Shown here: positions 1 through 12,010 of the stretch, in pieces
Position numbering within the stretch: position 1 is the first letter of the stretch
How the letters are laid out: each line of letters starts with the position of its first letter
Source: Craterostigma plantagineum
Taxonomy: Eukaryota; Streptophyta; Magnoliopsida; Lamiales; Linderniaceae
Assembly: GCA_027422505.1 (NCBI GenBank)
Contig: JAPQWV010000640.1
Coordinates: 248,001 to 312,000 of the forward strand
Length of the DNA stretch: 64,000 nucleotides
Reading direction: 5' to 3'
Translations under genes and position numbers: made by a program
The notes under the pieces: generated by a model
Database searches by the model: none
What the model saw: only the letters and a program-made list of their open reading frames with translations
Told to the model about the DNA's origin: nothing

Positions 1-47
1 CTTTTGCACAGTTAATGAAATCAAATAAAGAAAAGAAATATTTGCAG

Positions 48-3000
48 TGTTTGATTGTTGCTTCACAATTGATGCTTTGGAAGAAAAGGATTACAAAAGT
101 TATGTTGGTGGCATCGTTGGTCAACTCCGGGAGCAGTATCCAGATGCTTCGATCTTGGTTTTCAACTTCCGAGAAGGGGATAGAGATAGCCCAATGGCAA
201 ATGCTTTGTCAGAATACGATATGACCATTATGGAATACCCGCGGCAATATGAGGGTGTTCCAGTGCTCCTGATGGAGGTGATTCATCATTTTTTAAGATC
301 TAGTGAAAGCTGGCTATCGCTTGGGCTTCAGAATTTGCTTCTGATGCACTGTGAACGGGGTGGTTGGCCGGTTTTGGCTTTCATGTTGGCTGCGCTACTT
401 ATTTATAGGAAGCAATACAATGTGGAGCATAAAACTCTGGATATGGTGTACAAGCAAGCTCCTCGTGAGCTTTTGCAGATGCTTTCGCCCATAAATCCGA
501 TCCCATCTCAGTTAAGATACTTGCAGTACATATCGAGGAGGAACGTTGCTGCAGAATGGCCCCCAAAAGAACGGGCACTTACCATGGATTGTATCATTAT
601 TAGAACGATCCCCAACTTCGATGGACAGGGTGGTTGCCGACCTATTTTTCGTCTCTACGGACAAGATCCTCTCCTTGTATCTGACCGTGCCCCTAAAGTT
701 CTATTTTCAACTCCAAAGAAGAGCAAAGCTGTTTTGCATTACAAACAGGTGAACTATTATACGCGATGATACTTTCATGGTTATGTTTGATCATTCGTCT
801 AATCTTGTATATGATTTTACACATACGTGGATTATTATGCTGATGAAGCTTCTCTTGTCAATGTTCTGCAATTGATACTAGGGTTATCATTTGTCCTTTC
901 AGGGTTCCTGAATGTGAACTGTGGTTTTCAGCACTCATGTTTTTTTTCCTTTTAAAATTTCAGGGAGAATGTGAATTAATCAAGATTGATATCAATTGCT
1001 ATGTTCAAGGGGATGTTGTCATGGAGTGCATCAGCTTGGATGATGGAATTGACCAGGAGAAGATAATGTTTCGTGTCATGTTTAACACTTCTTTCATTAG
1101 ATCAAATATTTTGATGCTTGGTCGAGAGGAAATTGACATGCTGTGGGATGGTAAGGATCGGTTTTCAAAGGACTTCAGGGCAGAGGTAAGTAACTACGCA
1201 CCTGCCTAAGAAATCATTATATATACGGTTTCCTGTTTTCGTTTAAGTATATCCACAATATATGAATTTTGTGTCAATGAAGGTTCTCTTCTCTGATATG
1301 GACGTTGCTGCCTCTGTGCTTCCTATGGAGCACTCATGCTTTGAAGAGAAGGAAGGCCTACCAGAGGAGGCATTTGCCAAAGTTCAGGAAATCTTTAATA
1401 GTGTTGATTGGTTGATTCCAAAGGGAGATGCTGCAGTAGAAGTACTACAACAGATGGGATTGTCAAATGAAGTCCTCGAAACGTATTCTCAGTCTGCAAA
1501 GTCTCATCTCGAAAATAAAACCGTTGAAGCTCGAAGACATAGTATTGAGGATATATCAGACTCGGCTTCACATAATGATTCGCTGTCAAAAAAACTCTCT
1601 CCAAATGCTGATGTGTATATTAGTCAAACTCTGTCCCAGCGCAGTGAAGGTTGGGCGTCTCTGCCAATTGCAAAAGGAGAATCCTCGCCGTCAGTCCCAG
1701 TTGAACCTCGTGGCCTTGCTGAGCTGGTTGGTCCTGCAACCCCGAAACATCTGCCTGATATATCTTCAACTCTTCTGATACCGCCAATGCATGTAGATGG
1801 TTTTAGCCCCGGAGAACCTTTACAGGAGAAGACACCCATTAAAAGTGGACTCTCTCCCACTTCAGCTCCATATGCAGGGAGACCTTCTTTTGATCCACCT
1901 TTGAAAAATGAAATTGTGGTTAATGATGGTGTATCATCCTCGGCAACAAGCTATCCTATTCGTGCTGAAGAAAGCAAAGACAGACCTTCCCAAACTATGC
2001 CTTCTCTTACGACATCTTCAACAGTGGATGCGGTTGAAGCCCCAAGAACTGATTCTCTTATTTCACCACTGACTCCGTCAACAATAGCCTCAGCTAAGAA
2101 CGTGAATCGAGTAGTACCACCTCCCCCACCCCCACCACCACCAAGGCCACTATCTTCGCCCATCTCAATAAGTGAAGATCCACGTCGTAGATTTCACCCT
2201 CCTTGTCCAGCATCAATCTTACCATCACTAGATTCAGACACTCAAGCTTCTAGAGACAGAGGCAGACCACCTCGTTCGCCACATATGACAGACCCTACAT
2301 CAGTCTCCATACCTTCCAAGCATTCTGGATTCGAAGAGTCATTTACTTCAATACCTGAACCACCTTGTCCTGTTTCTCCTACAAAGGAGGATTCTACATC
2401 CTCACCGTTACCACTGGTTACCCCGCCTTTGGTAGATAGATCTGCCAGGAAACTTGCACCACCAAATCCACCTCCACCTCCTCCAAAGATGACTTCAGCA
2501 CTTTCTTCACCACCTCCAACGTCGTCCTCAAAGGAGCCTCTGGCTTCCCGAGCTGCGTGTCAACCTGAACCGGGCCCACCTCTGAAGGAGGAATCTGGCA
2601 CGAAGGCTGCTCCACCACCACCACCTCCCCCTCCTCCGATGTCTACTAAGGATAATTCTTCTCTTACAGACAAAAAGTCTTCTCCACCCCCACCTCCACC
2701 TCCTCCGATATCTAGTAAAGAGAATTTGTCTCTTAGAGGAGTAACCCCTCTTCCTCCACCTCCTCCGCCGCCCATTTCAGGTAAAGGGGATGTCAAAGCT
2801 AGCCCCTCGCCACCTCCCCCACCTCCTACTCCAGCTAAACTTATGAGCCCAGCTACAAATGGTTCTCCTTCTCCGTCTCCGCCACCACCTTTAGTCCCTC
2901 CACCCGGTGCGAGAGGAAAGCCTCTGTTGTCCCGTACAATTTCTTCGAAAAATAAGGAGGGTAAAAAATTGAAGCCACTGCATTGGTTGAAGTTATCAAG

Positions 3001-6000
3001 GGCAGTTTCAGGAAGCTTGTGGGCGGAGACACAAAAACCTGGTGATGCTACCAAGTATGTGATGAGGCTTCTTACCCTAGATTCATTCGGTTATTTTTTT
3101 TTGTTATTTTGAGTTACAATAGAACTTTTTTACCTTCCTAGGGCACCGGAGATTGATATTTCAGAACTAGAATCGCTCTTCTCAGCTGCAGTGCCGAATG
3201 CTGATCAAGGGGCCAAGGGCGGGAAAAGCGGCTCACGCGCCTCTGTGGGAAACAAAGTTGAGAAAGTCCAACTGGTGATTATTCTCTTTACTTTGCCTAA
3301 CTGATAGTTTCATAGGTTTACATAAATTCACCTGCTCTTGATGTAAATTGCATTTTTTAATGAACGAATGTTTTCCCATGCTTGACTCATTTTAAAATCC
3401 ATTGAAAAGCAAAAATCCTTTCTCTGATCCGTGACAGTTTTGTGTCTGTTATATATGCATTTGTGACGCGGTGTTTTCCTATCCCATGGGTATACTGATC
3501 ATTTGTTTGCCTACAACGTACGCCGTGTCACATTTTCCTTTTGACCAGCTTGTCTATGTGAATTTTGACTCGTCTATCCATCATGCTTGCACATGTCTCA
3601 TGTAACCTGGAAAGAATGGAGAGATCTCCTATGCTTCCTTTCAGGACTGGTGATTGGAAACTTATTTTTTTTTTATCTCTACTGCAGATAGATCTCAGGC
3701 GCGCTAACAATTGTGAAATTATGCTTTCAAAAGTGAAGGTTCCTCTGCATGACATGTTGGTGAGCACGGTCCCTGAGCTTTCATTACTATCACTTTACAT
3801 GTTGAGTGAATAACATTTTTTAGCATTGCAAAGAGGAAAAGTGACATTCTTGACTACGGATATATGTATTCGACTGTCAAGACGTGGCATGCGGTTTCTT
3901 ATACGTTTCCTTGACTATGGATCGAAGAATGTACACATTCTGATCTTCATTACAGATATTGCTGACATTAAATAGTTGCAACCCCCCTCGTAACTTCATA
4001 TTAGGTCATTGTCTATGAAGATGTTGGTTCCAAATTTTGCGCAATTCGAATTTGTTGCAGAGTTCAGTACTTGCCTTGGAAGAAAATGCTCTAGACGTTG
4101 ACCAGGTTGATAACCTTATCAAGTTTTGTCCAACGAAAGAGGAGATGGAGCTACTTAAGGTGGTATTTGCAAAAAATATGATCGTTTTGTTCACCTATGG
4201 TATTTATAAATTGTCCAGTTTTTAATGGCTACTTTGTTTCCAGGGTTATACAGGAGACAGGGGTAAATTAGGCAAGTGTGAGCAGGTACGTCGTGCATAT
4301 CTGGTTTGGTATATCTTTATTCAGTTGTTATTCTAGAATTTGAATTCAAATTTTGGTTTTGTCCTCACACCTTCAGTTCTTTTTGGAGTTGATGAAAGTA
4401 CCTCGGATAGAATCTAAGTTGAGAGTTTTCTCATTTAAGATTCAGTTTACCGCCCAGGTTAGCATGTCTTGTGTGAGCTTCCTGAATTTTTACCTGATCC
4501 TATTTCTTATAATTGATTTGTTTGATTTTCTCTTCTTACAGGTTTCTGATCTCAGGAAGAACCTAATTGTTGTGACTTCAGCTGCAGATCAGGCAAATTG
4601 TTATATATCGATTATATCAGTTTTTAGTGTGATCACCAACAGTTTCTGTGCTGTTGATGACGCTGTATTCTTATCAGATCAGGGGTTCTGCCAAGTTGAA
4701 ACGAATCATGCAAACAATCCTTTCGTTGGGTAATGCTTTGAACCAAGGCACTGCGAGAGGTCAGTTAAGTTACTCACATCTTGGAGATCCAACATTTGCT
4801 GGCCGTTACATTTCACTAGTTTCCAGTATTGATGTACCAAGAGTTTTGCTTTAATTGAAGTCCCTCTATATCCTTGATATCTTATGCGGTCTTACAGGAT
4901 CGGCTATTGGGTTCAGGTTGGATAGTCTTCTAAAACTTACTGAAACACGCGCACGTAACAACAGAATGACTCTTATGCACTATCTTTGTAAGGTAGGTTT
5001 CGTCGCCATTGACTTCATCTGAAATCTTAGTTGGCTACCTTTTGCTCAAAATTCTGTTGAGCTTTTCAGGTTATTGCTGATAAAATACCCGAGGTTCTTG
5101 ATTTCGCTCAAGAGCTTTCCAGCTTGGAACCGGCATCAAAGGTTGCATTTCTTGTTGTAATTTACGTTGGTTTTGTTCTTTTCTCGCATGTGCATAATTG
5201 GTCAATGTACTATTATTTCAGGTACAACTGAAATATTTGGCTGAAGAGATGCAAGCTATAAACAAGGGACTGGAAAAAGTTATTCAGGAGTTGACCCTAT
5301 CAGAAAATGATGGACCCGTCTCTGACCAATTCCGAAAGGTGACTTTTAAGTGATAACTGTCATTGATATTTTCCGTATGCGCCGGCGGATTCAGTGGGGG
5401 CGTAAGTATTTTCCTCTTGTCTGTCCACGGGGGCTCATAATATAAAGTGAATTTATAACAACAGCAACAGCAACTGATACGATTCCTGCGTTCGAATCGT
5501 AAAGATAGATATCATCAAATTTCTTTTTCCTGGTTGCAGGCTTTGAGAGAATTCCTCTCCTTCTGCGAAGGTGAAGTTAGATCCTTGACTTCGCTTTATT
5601 CGGGAGTGGTGCGTATATAACTCCAGCCTCTTTTGTCCTTGCGCCATTCAACTATTTCTCGCGTATTTTCTGTTTGTGTTTGGCTGAATCTAATGAATAA
5701 ACGCAGGGTCGCAACGTGGATGCGCTGATCCTTTACTTTGGGGAAGATCCAGCACGTTGCCCCTTTGAGCAGGGTACTAATAAATATAGAACGACATCTT
5801 AATAGTATTCATTCATACTCCACTTGGTTGTATCTCTACTGTAACAACATAGTGTAATACTAATTGATATCCATTATTGATCAGTGATTTCAACGCTGCT
5901 CAACTTCACAAGAATGTTGAAAACTGCGCACGAGGAGAACCGCAAGCAGATGGAGTTGGAGAAAAAGAAGGCAGAGAAGGAAGCGGACAGCAAAAAGCAG

Positions 6001-6075
6001 CAGCAGCTTATTAGCAGCGGTGCTCATCCTCCTCCTCCTCCTCCTCAGGGGGAGAAAATGCTGGGTGCACGATAA
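48..6075 (+). CDS. Class II formin (PTEN-like + FH1 + FH2), 5' partial
   Basis: Actin nucleator/elongator of the plant class II group (AtFH13/14/18/20 type), acting in the cytoplasm on actin and, in known members, microtubules. The sequence enters the window in an intron, with an acceptor at 41-47. Exons: 48-748, 964-1185, 1283-3054, 3142-3274, 3688-3759, 4061-4159, 4244-4285, 4377-4457, 4542-4592, 4678-4759, 4898-4992, 5070-5141, 5222-5338, 5540-5608, 5707-5773, 5885-6075; they hold frame to the TAA. Exons 1-2 encode the PTEN-like phosphatase and C2 domains (FDCCF near the start; P-loop position HCERGGWP). Exon 3 starts with the end of the C2 domain and then holds a very proline-rich FH1 with many poly-Pro runs and SP/TP sites. 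FH2 begins near 2970 (KLKPLHWLKL) and includes LKRIMQTILSLGNALNQGTARG. The P-loop lacks the catalytic Arg, so a lipid-binding rather than phosphatase role is expected. The intron at 4593-4677 appears to use a GC donor. Confidence 0.93.
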
Positions 6076-6355
6076 ATAATTATGAGACTTAATCACTGAC
6101 TGAGATCTCCTCTCACCTCAGATATGATAATAGGAATTTCTTTCTATACATCGCGGACGGACTGTATGACCCATCTTACTACATCAGCAAGGCAAGGAAA
6201 TAAGATAATACAATAGATTTGTTTTCTTCTACAACTGTCGTCGGTGTACAGCAGTTAGTACTTAGCTTTGACTCTCAGTTTCTTTCAGTGACAAAAATAA
6301 TTATATATCAAAAGGTATTTATTTCATGTGGTCCGTATATAATTACACCGAAGAA

Positions 6356-7363
6356 CTACCCCTCAATGTGTACTCCAAATAGCTTAATCCCCTTATTATT
6401 CTTACTACCATCACCACCACCACCATTAACCACCGCCGCCGCCGCCGACGAAGGAGTCTTCGACGCCACCTCCTCACAAATATCACCACCATCGTCGAGC
6501 TTCACGACATCGATCATCAAAATATTCCGAACTCCATTATCCACACACTCGCAAGACGAAAACAAAACCCTATCCCTATGCTTGAGCTTCTTCTCCTTTG
6601 CAAACCTATTCCACCCCCTCGTAAACACATAGCTCTGACTACTCCTCCAATAGCAGTACCTAAACTTCCACGACCTCATCATCCCATCGAAGAACACAAC
6701 CTCCACGTCATCCACGCGGGCCCCGCCACGCCCTTCCTCCTCCTCCTTTATCCTCGGAAAGTACTTCACAGCGTACTTCTTCGGTATCACCAGCCTGTTC
6801 AGCTTGCTCACGTCGCTAGGCGTCAGCTCCTTCTCGAACAGACGAGTCACCTTCACCGTCCCCGGGCTCGGACCAGGGCCCGCCGGGCTGCAGTGGTGGT
6901 GGTGGGCCCGAACGTAGTCGGCGAACTTCGAAAAGTAGGAGCCGTCCTTTATCATGGCTAGCACGTTCTCGGTGGTGAACGGGCTCTGAAAGACGGGCTC
7001 CATCAGGGTCAGGTTGGTCCACGCAAAGTTTCGGTGCGATTGGCCGTTTCGAAGCCTAATTGCTGCGCTGTCGTAGGCCATGGCTGCCTCGACCTCGGAC
7101 TTGAAGGTTCCAAGCCATATGCGCTGGTGGTTCGCGTATATTTGGGCTCCCCAGTGACCGTTTTGCTGGCTCACCACTCCCTTGAACTGAGACGCCGGAG
7201 GTGGGCCGGCGGCGGTGGGCCGGCGGCGGTGGTGGTGGAGGCCGGCGGAGCTGCTGTCGGAATCTGACGAGGCTTCGTCGGAGGGTCGGCTCCTAGTCGA
7301 GCGTGTTAAAGAAGCGCTAATTAGCCCTTCCATGTCGTCCTGCGATAGGTGTATTATTTGCAA
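6356..7363 (-). CDS. RAV-like AP2/ERF + B3 transcription repressor
   Basis: Intronless 335-residue nuclear DNA-binding protein. An AP2/ERF domain lies at about residues 58-114 (FKGVVSQQNGHWGAQIY, then RIWLGTF, EAAMAYD, NFAW). A B3 domain lies at about 172-287 (LFEKELTPSDVSKLNRLVIPKKYA, then WKFRYCYWRSSQSYVFTRGW). The C-terminus carries KLFGV, the R/KLFGV repression motif known from RAV/B3 repressors. The sequence is closer to the divergent Arabidopsis pair At1g50680/At1g51120 than to RAV1/TEM1, judged from the AP2 signature and the NFxW end of that domain. Low-complexity His, Gly and Ala runs lie between the domains and near the C-terminus. A second Met at residue 11 (MEGLISASL) is an equally plausible start. 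It converges with the formin gene; their ends are about 280 bp apart. Confidence 0.92.
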   Translation of the reverse strand: MQIIHLSQDDMEGLISASLTRSTRSRPSDEASSDSDSSSAGLHHHRRRPTAAGPPPASQFKGVVSQQNGHWGAQIYANHQRIWLGTFKSEVEAAMAYDSAAIRLRNGQSHRNFAWTNLTLMEPVFQSPFTTENVLAMIKDGSYFSKFADYVRAHHHHCSPAGPGPSPGTVKVTRLFEKELTPSDVSKLNRLVIPKKYAVKYFPRIKEEEEGRGGARVDDVEVVFFDGMMRSWKFRYCYWRSSQSYVFTRGWNRFAKEKKLKHRDRVLFSSCECVDNGVRNILMIDVVKLDDGGDICEEVASKTPSSAAAAVVNGGGGDGSKNNKGIKLFGVHIEG

Positions 7364-8520
7364 TAGAAGATCAGAAGAGAAAGCTTGGAGTCATTATACC
7401 ATAAGAAGAATGAGCTCTTATTACATAAGTAGTTACGCTAATAAACTACATACTTGACTTGCGCATAAGTGCCATAAGGAATAAAGATTCGACCTTTATG
7501 CTGACGACGACCATGGAGAAAAAGGGCGGCACGTTAGCCGGGGAAAAGGACGATTTTGATATAAGTGGGGGACGTATTAAACAAGAATTGTGTATAAATA
7601 TATATTTATATGTATATATTACGTAAAAACTCTAAGATATCGGATGTAAACACCTCCGAGGAAAAAGTAACCCATTGTTATACGACGACGACGACGATGA
7701 TGATGATACATGCAACATCAAGTATAATTCAAATCGAATTCGAATTCAATGAAAGAAGATATGAAAACAAACCTGGGTTTAGTTTCGAATTTTAAGCAGA
7801 AGAAACTCAACGACTGGGCTGGCTGGCTTATTATCTGCTTGCTACAGATAGATAATGAAAACATATATCTGTCCGAGAATATATATAAACATGTGTGTGT
7901 ATTGTATATATCTGCAAGAAATGATTCTATAATCAGAAAAGATTTAGCTAAAAACCAGGAGGGAAATAAAAGTAAAATCAGCAGGAAATATATACATGAT
8001 TATACATCAAAAACGATGACAAAGCGTCCTGACTATACCTCACAAAGACTACGCCCATTTTCCTTTTCTTTCTGTTATTCATCAACATGATTTGGTGTAC
8101 GTATATCTGCTCTATGAAGGAAAAGAAAATCTTCCCTTATTTTTATTGCATCCTCACCCATATTCTGAGGGAGAGATAGTTGCCATACACAAGGCCAAGG
8201 AATCAGACACCAAAACGGTATATTATATGAAGAACCCGCGTGTTAAGCCCCATATTCATATACAAGAGCTGATGAAATAATACAAACTATTAAAAGATAC
8301 GTACGTAGATGAAATAATAACCCTCAATAAAAACGTACTGAAAAACAGGGTATAATTTGGGCAAGCTCGACACCCATGATTTTCATGTTGATATAGAAGA
8401 TTTTGGAAATTTGATTTATTTTAAACAGAATATAAATAGAGAAGGACATGATCTTGGGAATATGGTTGGATAGTCACGCCTCATCATGATCAGTCATCAC
8501 AATTCCCCATAAGCAATAGT

Positions 8521-8556
<36 letters not shown>

Positions 8557-8888
8557 CAAGTTTTCTACGTCGTTGGAATAATGTGATGTGTTTAAGTTCA
8601 CTAATGAAGTACTAGTGCTGCATGGATGGACTATGATATCGGGAAGCTTCTCAAGTCAAATGAAAGTCAACCTCAAAAAGACCAGAAAATAACTTTTATG
8701 TATGTATCATGGCCGGACTTGACCGTGCAATCAGGCCCATTGTACAGTGTTCCAATTTTTTGGGGCTATTTTGGGCCCAATTATGATCGAAAGTGATTTA
8801 ATTGAATTGTATTATTAATATTTTATGATCAATATCGAATAACTAATAAATTTATGATCAATATCCACGAGGTGGTGTAATATCAATC
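7364..8888. other. Intergenic, upstream of RAV-like gene
   Basis: AT-rich DNA with no convincing coding region. It holds the promoter side of the RAV-like gene, a GAC/GAT trinucleotide run near 7683-7707 and a TA dinucleotide tract. The short plus-strand reading frames show no recognisable motif and look random. Confidence 0.6.
8524..8554. repeat. (TA)n microsatellite
   Basis: About 15 uninterrupted TA units. Confidence 0.95.
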
Positions 8889-8929
8889 ACCTCTTCCTCG
8901 CTCTCCTCGTCCGATGAAAACACCATAGC

Positions 8930-9440
8930 AATCACCATAGAATGGCACGCACCGTGTACTCTTCCACCATCTGGGAGCCCACCTTGGTCGAGTCCAAAGG
9001 TGGTGCGACCATGTTGAGCTTCAGAAGGGTCCCTTCGAGGATGACGTGGTGATCATTCATAGCCTTGTAGCAGCTCGCTAGGACCCGCTCAATGATGTCA
9101 TGGCACTTGTGGATGTCGTGGGGCCCGTCCATAAGGATCTCGGGCTCGACGATCGAGGCCATCCCGTTATCGTGGAATATTATGGCGTAGAAGACCAAAC
9201 ATTTTGGTCGTTGATGGCGGTCAGTTGAGAAGGCTCGTGCGGCCCGACTTTGAAGACAGCCGCAAGTTGGTGAAATGGGCACCGACGGCATAATACCACA
9301 CGGCTAGGGCGTCGAGCCTTTCCGCTGTTGTGGTTTCGCCGTCAGTGCCGGCACCGATTCTAGCGTGACCTCGTCGACCACAATGCAACGAGGACCCCAT
9401 TGTCTCTAACGAAATCAATGATCGACGACGATTCACGTGT
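8930..9440 (-). pseudogene. Fructose-bisphosphate aldolase fragment, copy A
   Basis: Read on the minus strand, three frames together track the central part of class I fructose-1,6-bisphosphate aldolase. The pieces are [16 protein letters not shown] (9350-9290), [11 protein letters not shown] (about 9250-9220) and [20 protein letters not shown] followed by [17 protein letters not shown] and EEYTVRA (9165-8945). These match the family blocks [29 protein letters not shown] and [25 protein letters not shown]. At least two frameshifts and a stop just after TVRA mean no aldolase can be made. This is the least decayed copy at the DHHVxLEGTLLK block. Confidence 0.85.
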
Positions 9441-9499
9441 GAATGCAAAGCAAATTAAGATACCTACACATCATCAAATCAGTAAAAATAGATCATTTT

Positions 9500-9670
9500 A
9501 CATTTTCTTGTTCTTCTGGTAGAGAGTCTCCTCAAGGAGGATTACTCCGCTACGGTACTCCAAAGCAAGGGGCATGTAAACAACAACTCATGCATATCTC
9601 GACAAGAAGGCTGAGCCCCGGTGTTGCCAGATACACGGGATTTGCGTCGAGCTCGTCTAAAAAAATAAGA
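9500..9670 (-). pseudogene. Aldolase upstream exon fragment, copy A
   Basis: On the minus strand this contains ELLFTCP and, after a frameshift, ALEYRSGVILLEETLYQK. These correspond to the aldolase block RELLF.SP.ALxYLSGVILFEETLYQK, with DELDANPVYLATPG (family: DELIKTAKYIATPG) upstream. A piece resembling an intron (9441-9500) separates it from the next aldolase exon. That suggests the duplication was of genomic DNA rather than of a spliced transcript. Confidence 0.75.
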
Positions 9671-9769
9671 CAAATATAAGTAAGAACAACGAACTTTATT
9701 TCAACTGAAGTAGATAACTAATAAAACAAACTATAAAACCATGAATAAATACCAAATATCACTTACCTT

Positions 9770-9881
9770 TCGACAGCTCTTTCCAAAATTTGTCGAGCAA
9801 TTTTTTTTTCGGATCGCCAGCTCATCCATGTGAAGTGGCATCTCGACATAGTTAAGAACCTTCTTACCACTTGAATCAGTT
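9770..9881 (-). pseudogene. Unidentified exon relic (…LDKFWKEL type)
   Basis: Minus-strand translation gives NYVEMPLHMDELAIRKK then LLDKFWKELSK, followed by a good splice donor (aaag|gtaagt). A diverged copy lies at 14270-14360 (MDEMVVLKWLLDRFWKEPPK, again followed by gtaagt), and a shorter piece lies near 15665-15720. The repeated reading frame and donor show this came from a real gene, which I do not recognise. Confidence 0.55.
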
Positions 9882-10330
9882 CCTCGCTCTGCCGGCTCAA
9901 AAAAATCACCACAGTGGGCACGACCGAGGCACCGCCCTCTGAAGGGTGCACACCCTGTACTCAACCACCACCTCGGGGCCCACCTTGGTCGAGTCCGAGC
10001 CACGTGTGACCATGTTGAGCTTCAGAAGACTCCCCTCGAAGATTACCTGTTGATCGTTCATGGCTTCGTTGCAGCTGGCTAGGACACGCTCAGTGATGTC
10101 GGTGCACTTGTGGGTTTCGTTGGGCCCGTTCACGAGGTCGGTCTCGACAATCGAGACCAGTCCGTTCTCCTAGCATAATATTGCGTAGCGGGCCAGGCGA
10201 TTTACGTTGCCGTTGATGGCGGCGAGTTGGGAGGCTCATTGGGCCGACCTTGAAGACGACCCACAAGTTGGCGGAACGGGCACCGGCACCGAATTCGAGC
10301 CTTTCCTCGTCAACCACAGTTCCAACGAGT
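9882..10330 (-). pseudogene. Aldolase fragment, copy B
   Basis: Minus-strand matches to class I aldolase: EFGAGARSANLWVVFKVGP, then RLARYAI, then ITERVLASCNEAMNDQQVIFEG followed by [27 protein letters not shown]. An in-frame stop before ENGLV and frameshifts break it. The family catalytic-region block [18 protein letters not shown] has become [18 protein letters not shown], so this copy was not under aldolase constraint. Confidence 0.85.
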
Positions 10331-10430
10331 ACGTAGTTATCTCTAGTGAAATCAATGATCGACGACGATGCCCTTGTGAAAGCGAATCAATTAAGATACT
10401 TACACATCATCATCAATAACCATCATGTTG

Positions 10431-10466
10431 CTGGCTGCTCCATATCCTGAATAACCATAACTACAA
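10431..10466 (-). pseudogene. ABHD17 exon-2-like fragments in the mosaic (first of seven)
   Basis: The minus strand here reads YGYSGYGA, the nucleophile-proximal strand encoded by the 37-nt exon 2 (20336-20372) of the hydrolase gene downstream (YDYSGYGASTGK). Further copies lie at about 11271-11306, 12103-12138, 12883-12906, 13261-13296, 16871-16906 and 17029-17060. The flanking intron sequence is also shared: gaaaagagt…aaatgctt occurs at 13209 and 16815 and beside the real exon at 20287. Confidence 0.75.
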
Positions 10467-10704
10467 CAAAGTCTTAAAACAACCATATCATGGATATTTT
10501 GTGTTTAATAAATTTGAATTTATGTCATATTTCTGTCATTTAAGATACATGATACATTGTTCAAAAATATTTAAACAAAAGTATCTAGGATATGAAAACG
10601 ATCATATCCTGGATATTAATGTCTAATTTTTTTTTGCATTCATCATATTTCTGGCAGTATGGATTTAAAATCTTCGTATCTCGAACCAATGCGAATTTAT
10701 TTCA

Positions 10705-11175
10705 TATTCGCCTCTTCCTCGCTCTGCCTGCCCAACGAAATTACCACAGCGGGCACGGCCGAGGGCACCGCCCTCTGAAGGGCATGCACCCTGTACTCAG
10801 CCACCACCTTGCGGCCCACCTTGGTCGAGTCCGAGCCACGTGTGACCATGTTGAGCTTCAGAAGGCTCCCCTCGAAGATTACCTATTGATCGTTCATGGC
10901 CTCGTTGCAGCTGGCTAGGACGTGCTCAGTGATGTCGGTGCACATGTAGGTTTCGTTGGGTCCGTTCACGAGGATCTCGATCTCGACAATCGGGATCAAC
11001 CCGTTCTCCTAGCATACTATTGCGTAGCGGGCCAGGCGATTCACGTCGCCGTTGATGGCGGTGAGTTGGGAGGCTCATTGGGCCCGACCTTGAAGACGAC
11101 CCACAAGTTGACGGAACGGGCACCGGCACCGAATTCGAGCCTTTCCTCGTCAACCACAGTTCCAACGAGTACGTA
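10705..11175 (-). pseudogene. Aldolase fragment, copy C
   Basis: Near-duplicate of the preceding unit's aldolase segment: minus-strand TLQRAV-like end, [19 protein letters not shown] and SIVE/PEIL-type blocks with the same stop (plus-strand ctcctagcat) before the ENGL segment. It shares inactivating changes with its neighbours, so decay preceded the tandem amplification. Confidence 0.83.
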
Positions 11176-11419
11176 GTTATCTCTAGTGAAATCAATGATC
11201 GACGACGATGCCCTTGTGAAAGCGAATCAATTAAGATACTTACACATCATCATCAATAACCATCATGTTGTTGGCTGCTCCATACCGTGAATAACCATAA
11301 CTACAACAAAGTCTTAAAACAACCATATCATGGATATTTTGTGTTTAATAAATTTGAATTTATGTCATATTCTGTCATTTAAGATACATGATACATTGTT
11401 CAAAAATATTAAACAAAAG

Positions 11420-11453
11420 TATCCAGGATATGAAAACGACCATATCCTGGATA
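11420..11453. repeat. 13-bp perfect hairpin (array copy)
   Basis: Arms tatccaggatatg (11420-11432) and catatcctggata (11441-11453) are perfect reverse complements around an 8-nt loop. The same structure occurs at 13024-13057 and 13408-13441 (both perfect) and at 10582-10615 (one mismatch). Only the right arm remains near 12249-12261. In several copies ctaa follows a few bases downstream. Confidence 0.8.
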
Positions 11454-11544
11454 TTAATGTCTTATTTTTTTTTGCATTCATCATATTTCTGGCAGTATCG
11501 ATTTAAAATCTTCATATCTCGAACCAATGCGAATTTATTTCATA

Positions 11545-12010
11545 TTTCGCCTCTTCCTCGCTCTGCCTGCCCAACGAAATTACCACAGCGGGCACGGCCG
11601 AGGGCACCGCCCTCTGAAGGGCACGCACCCTGTACTCAGCCACCACCTTGCGGCCCACCTTGGTCGAGTCCGAGCCACGTGTGACCATGTTGAGCTTCAG
11701 AATGCTCCCCTCGAAGATTACCTGTTGATCGTTCATGGCCTCGTTGCAGCTGGCTAGGACGTGCTCAGTGATGTCGGTGCACATGTAGGTTTCGTTGGGT
11801 CCGTTCACGAGGATCTCGATCTCGACAATCGGGACCAACCCGTTCTCCTAGCATACTATTGCGTAGCGGGCCAGGTTACGTCGCCGTTGATGGTGGCGAG
11901 TTGGGAGGCTCATTTGGCCCGACCTTGAAGACGACCCACAAGTTGGCGGAACGGGCACCGGCACCGAATTCGAGCCTTTCCTCGTCAACCACACTTCCAA
12001 CGAGTACGTA
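11545..12010 (-). pseudogene. Aldolase fragment, copy D
   Basis: The minus-strand frame MVPIVEIEILVNGPNETYMC through ITEHVLASCNEAMNDQQVIFEG to [19 protein letters not shown] is the clearest uninterrupted aldolase match in the array (family: GLVPIVEPEILVDG … PAAVPGIVFLSGGQSEEEAT). It covers only about 95 residues of a ~358-residue enzyme. The upstream SSRSG/VFKVGP part is frameshifted, and a stop sits before ENGLVP. Confidence 0.87.

Noticed and set aside
2560..3054. Poly-Gly protein on the minus strand
   Set aside because: Reverse complement of the formin poly-Pro FH1 repeats.
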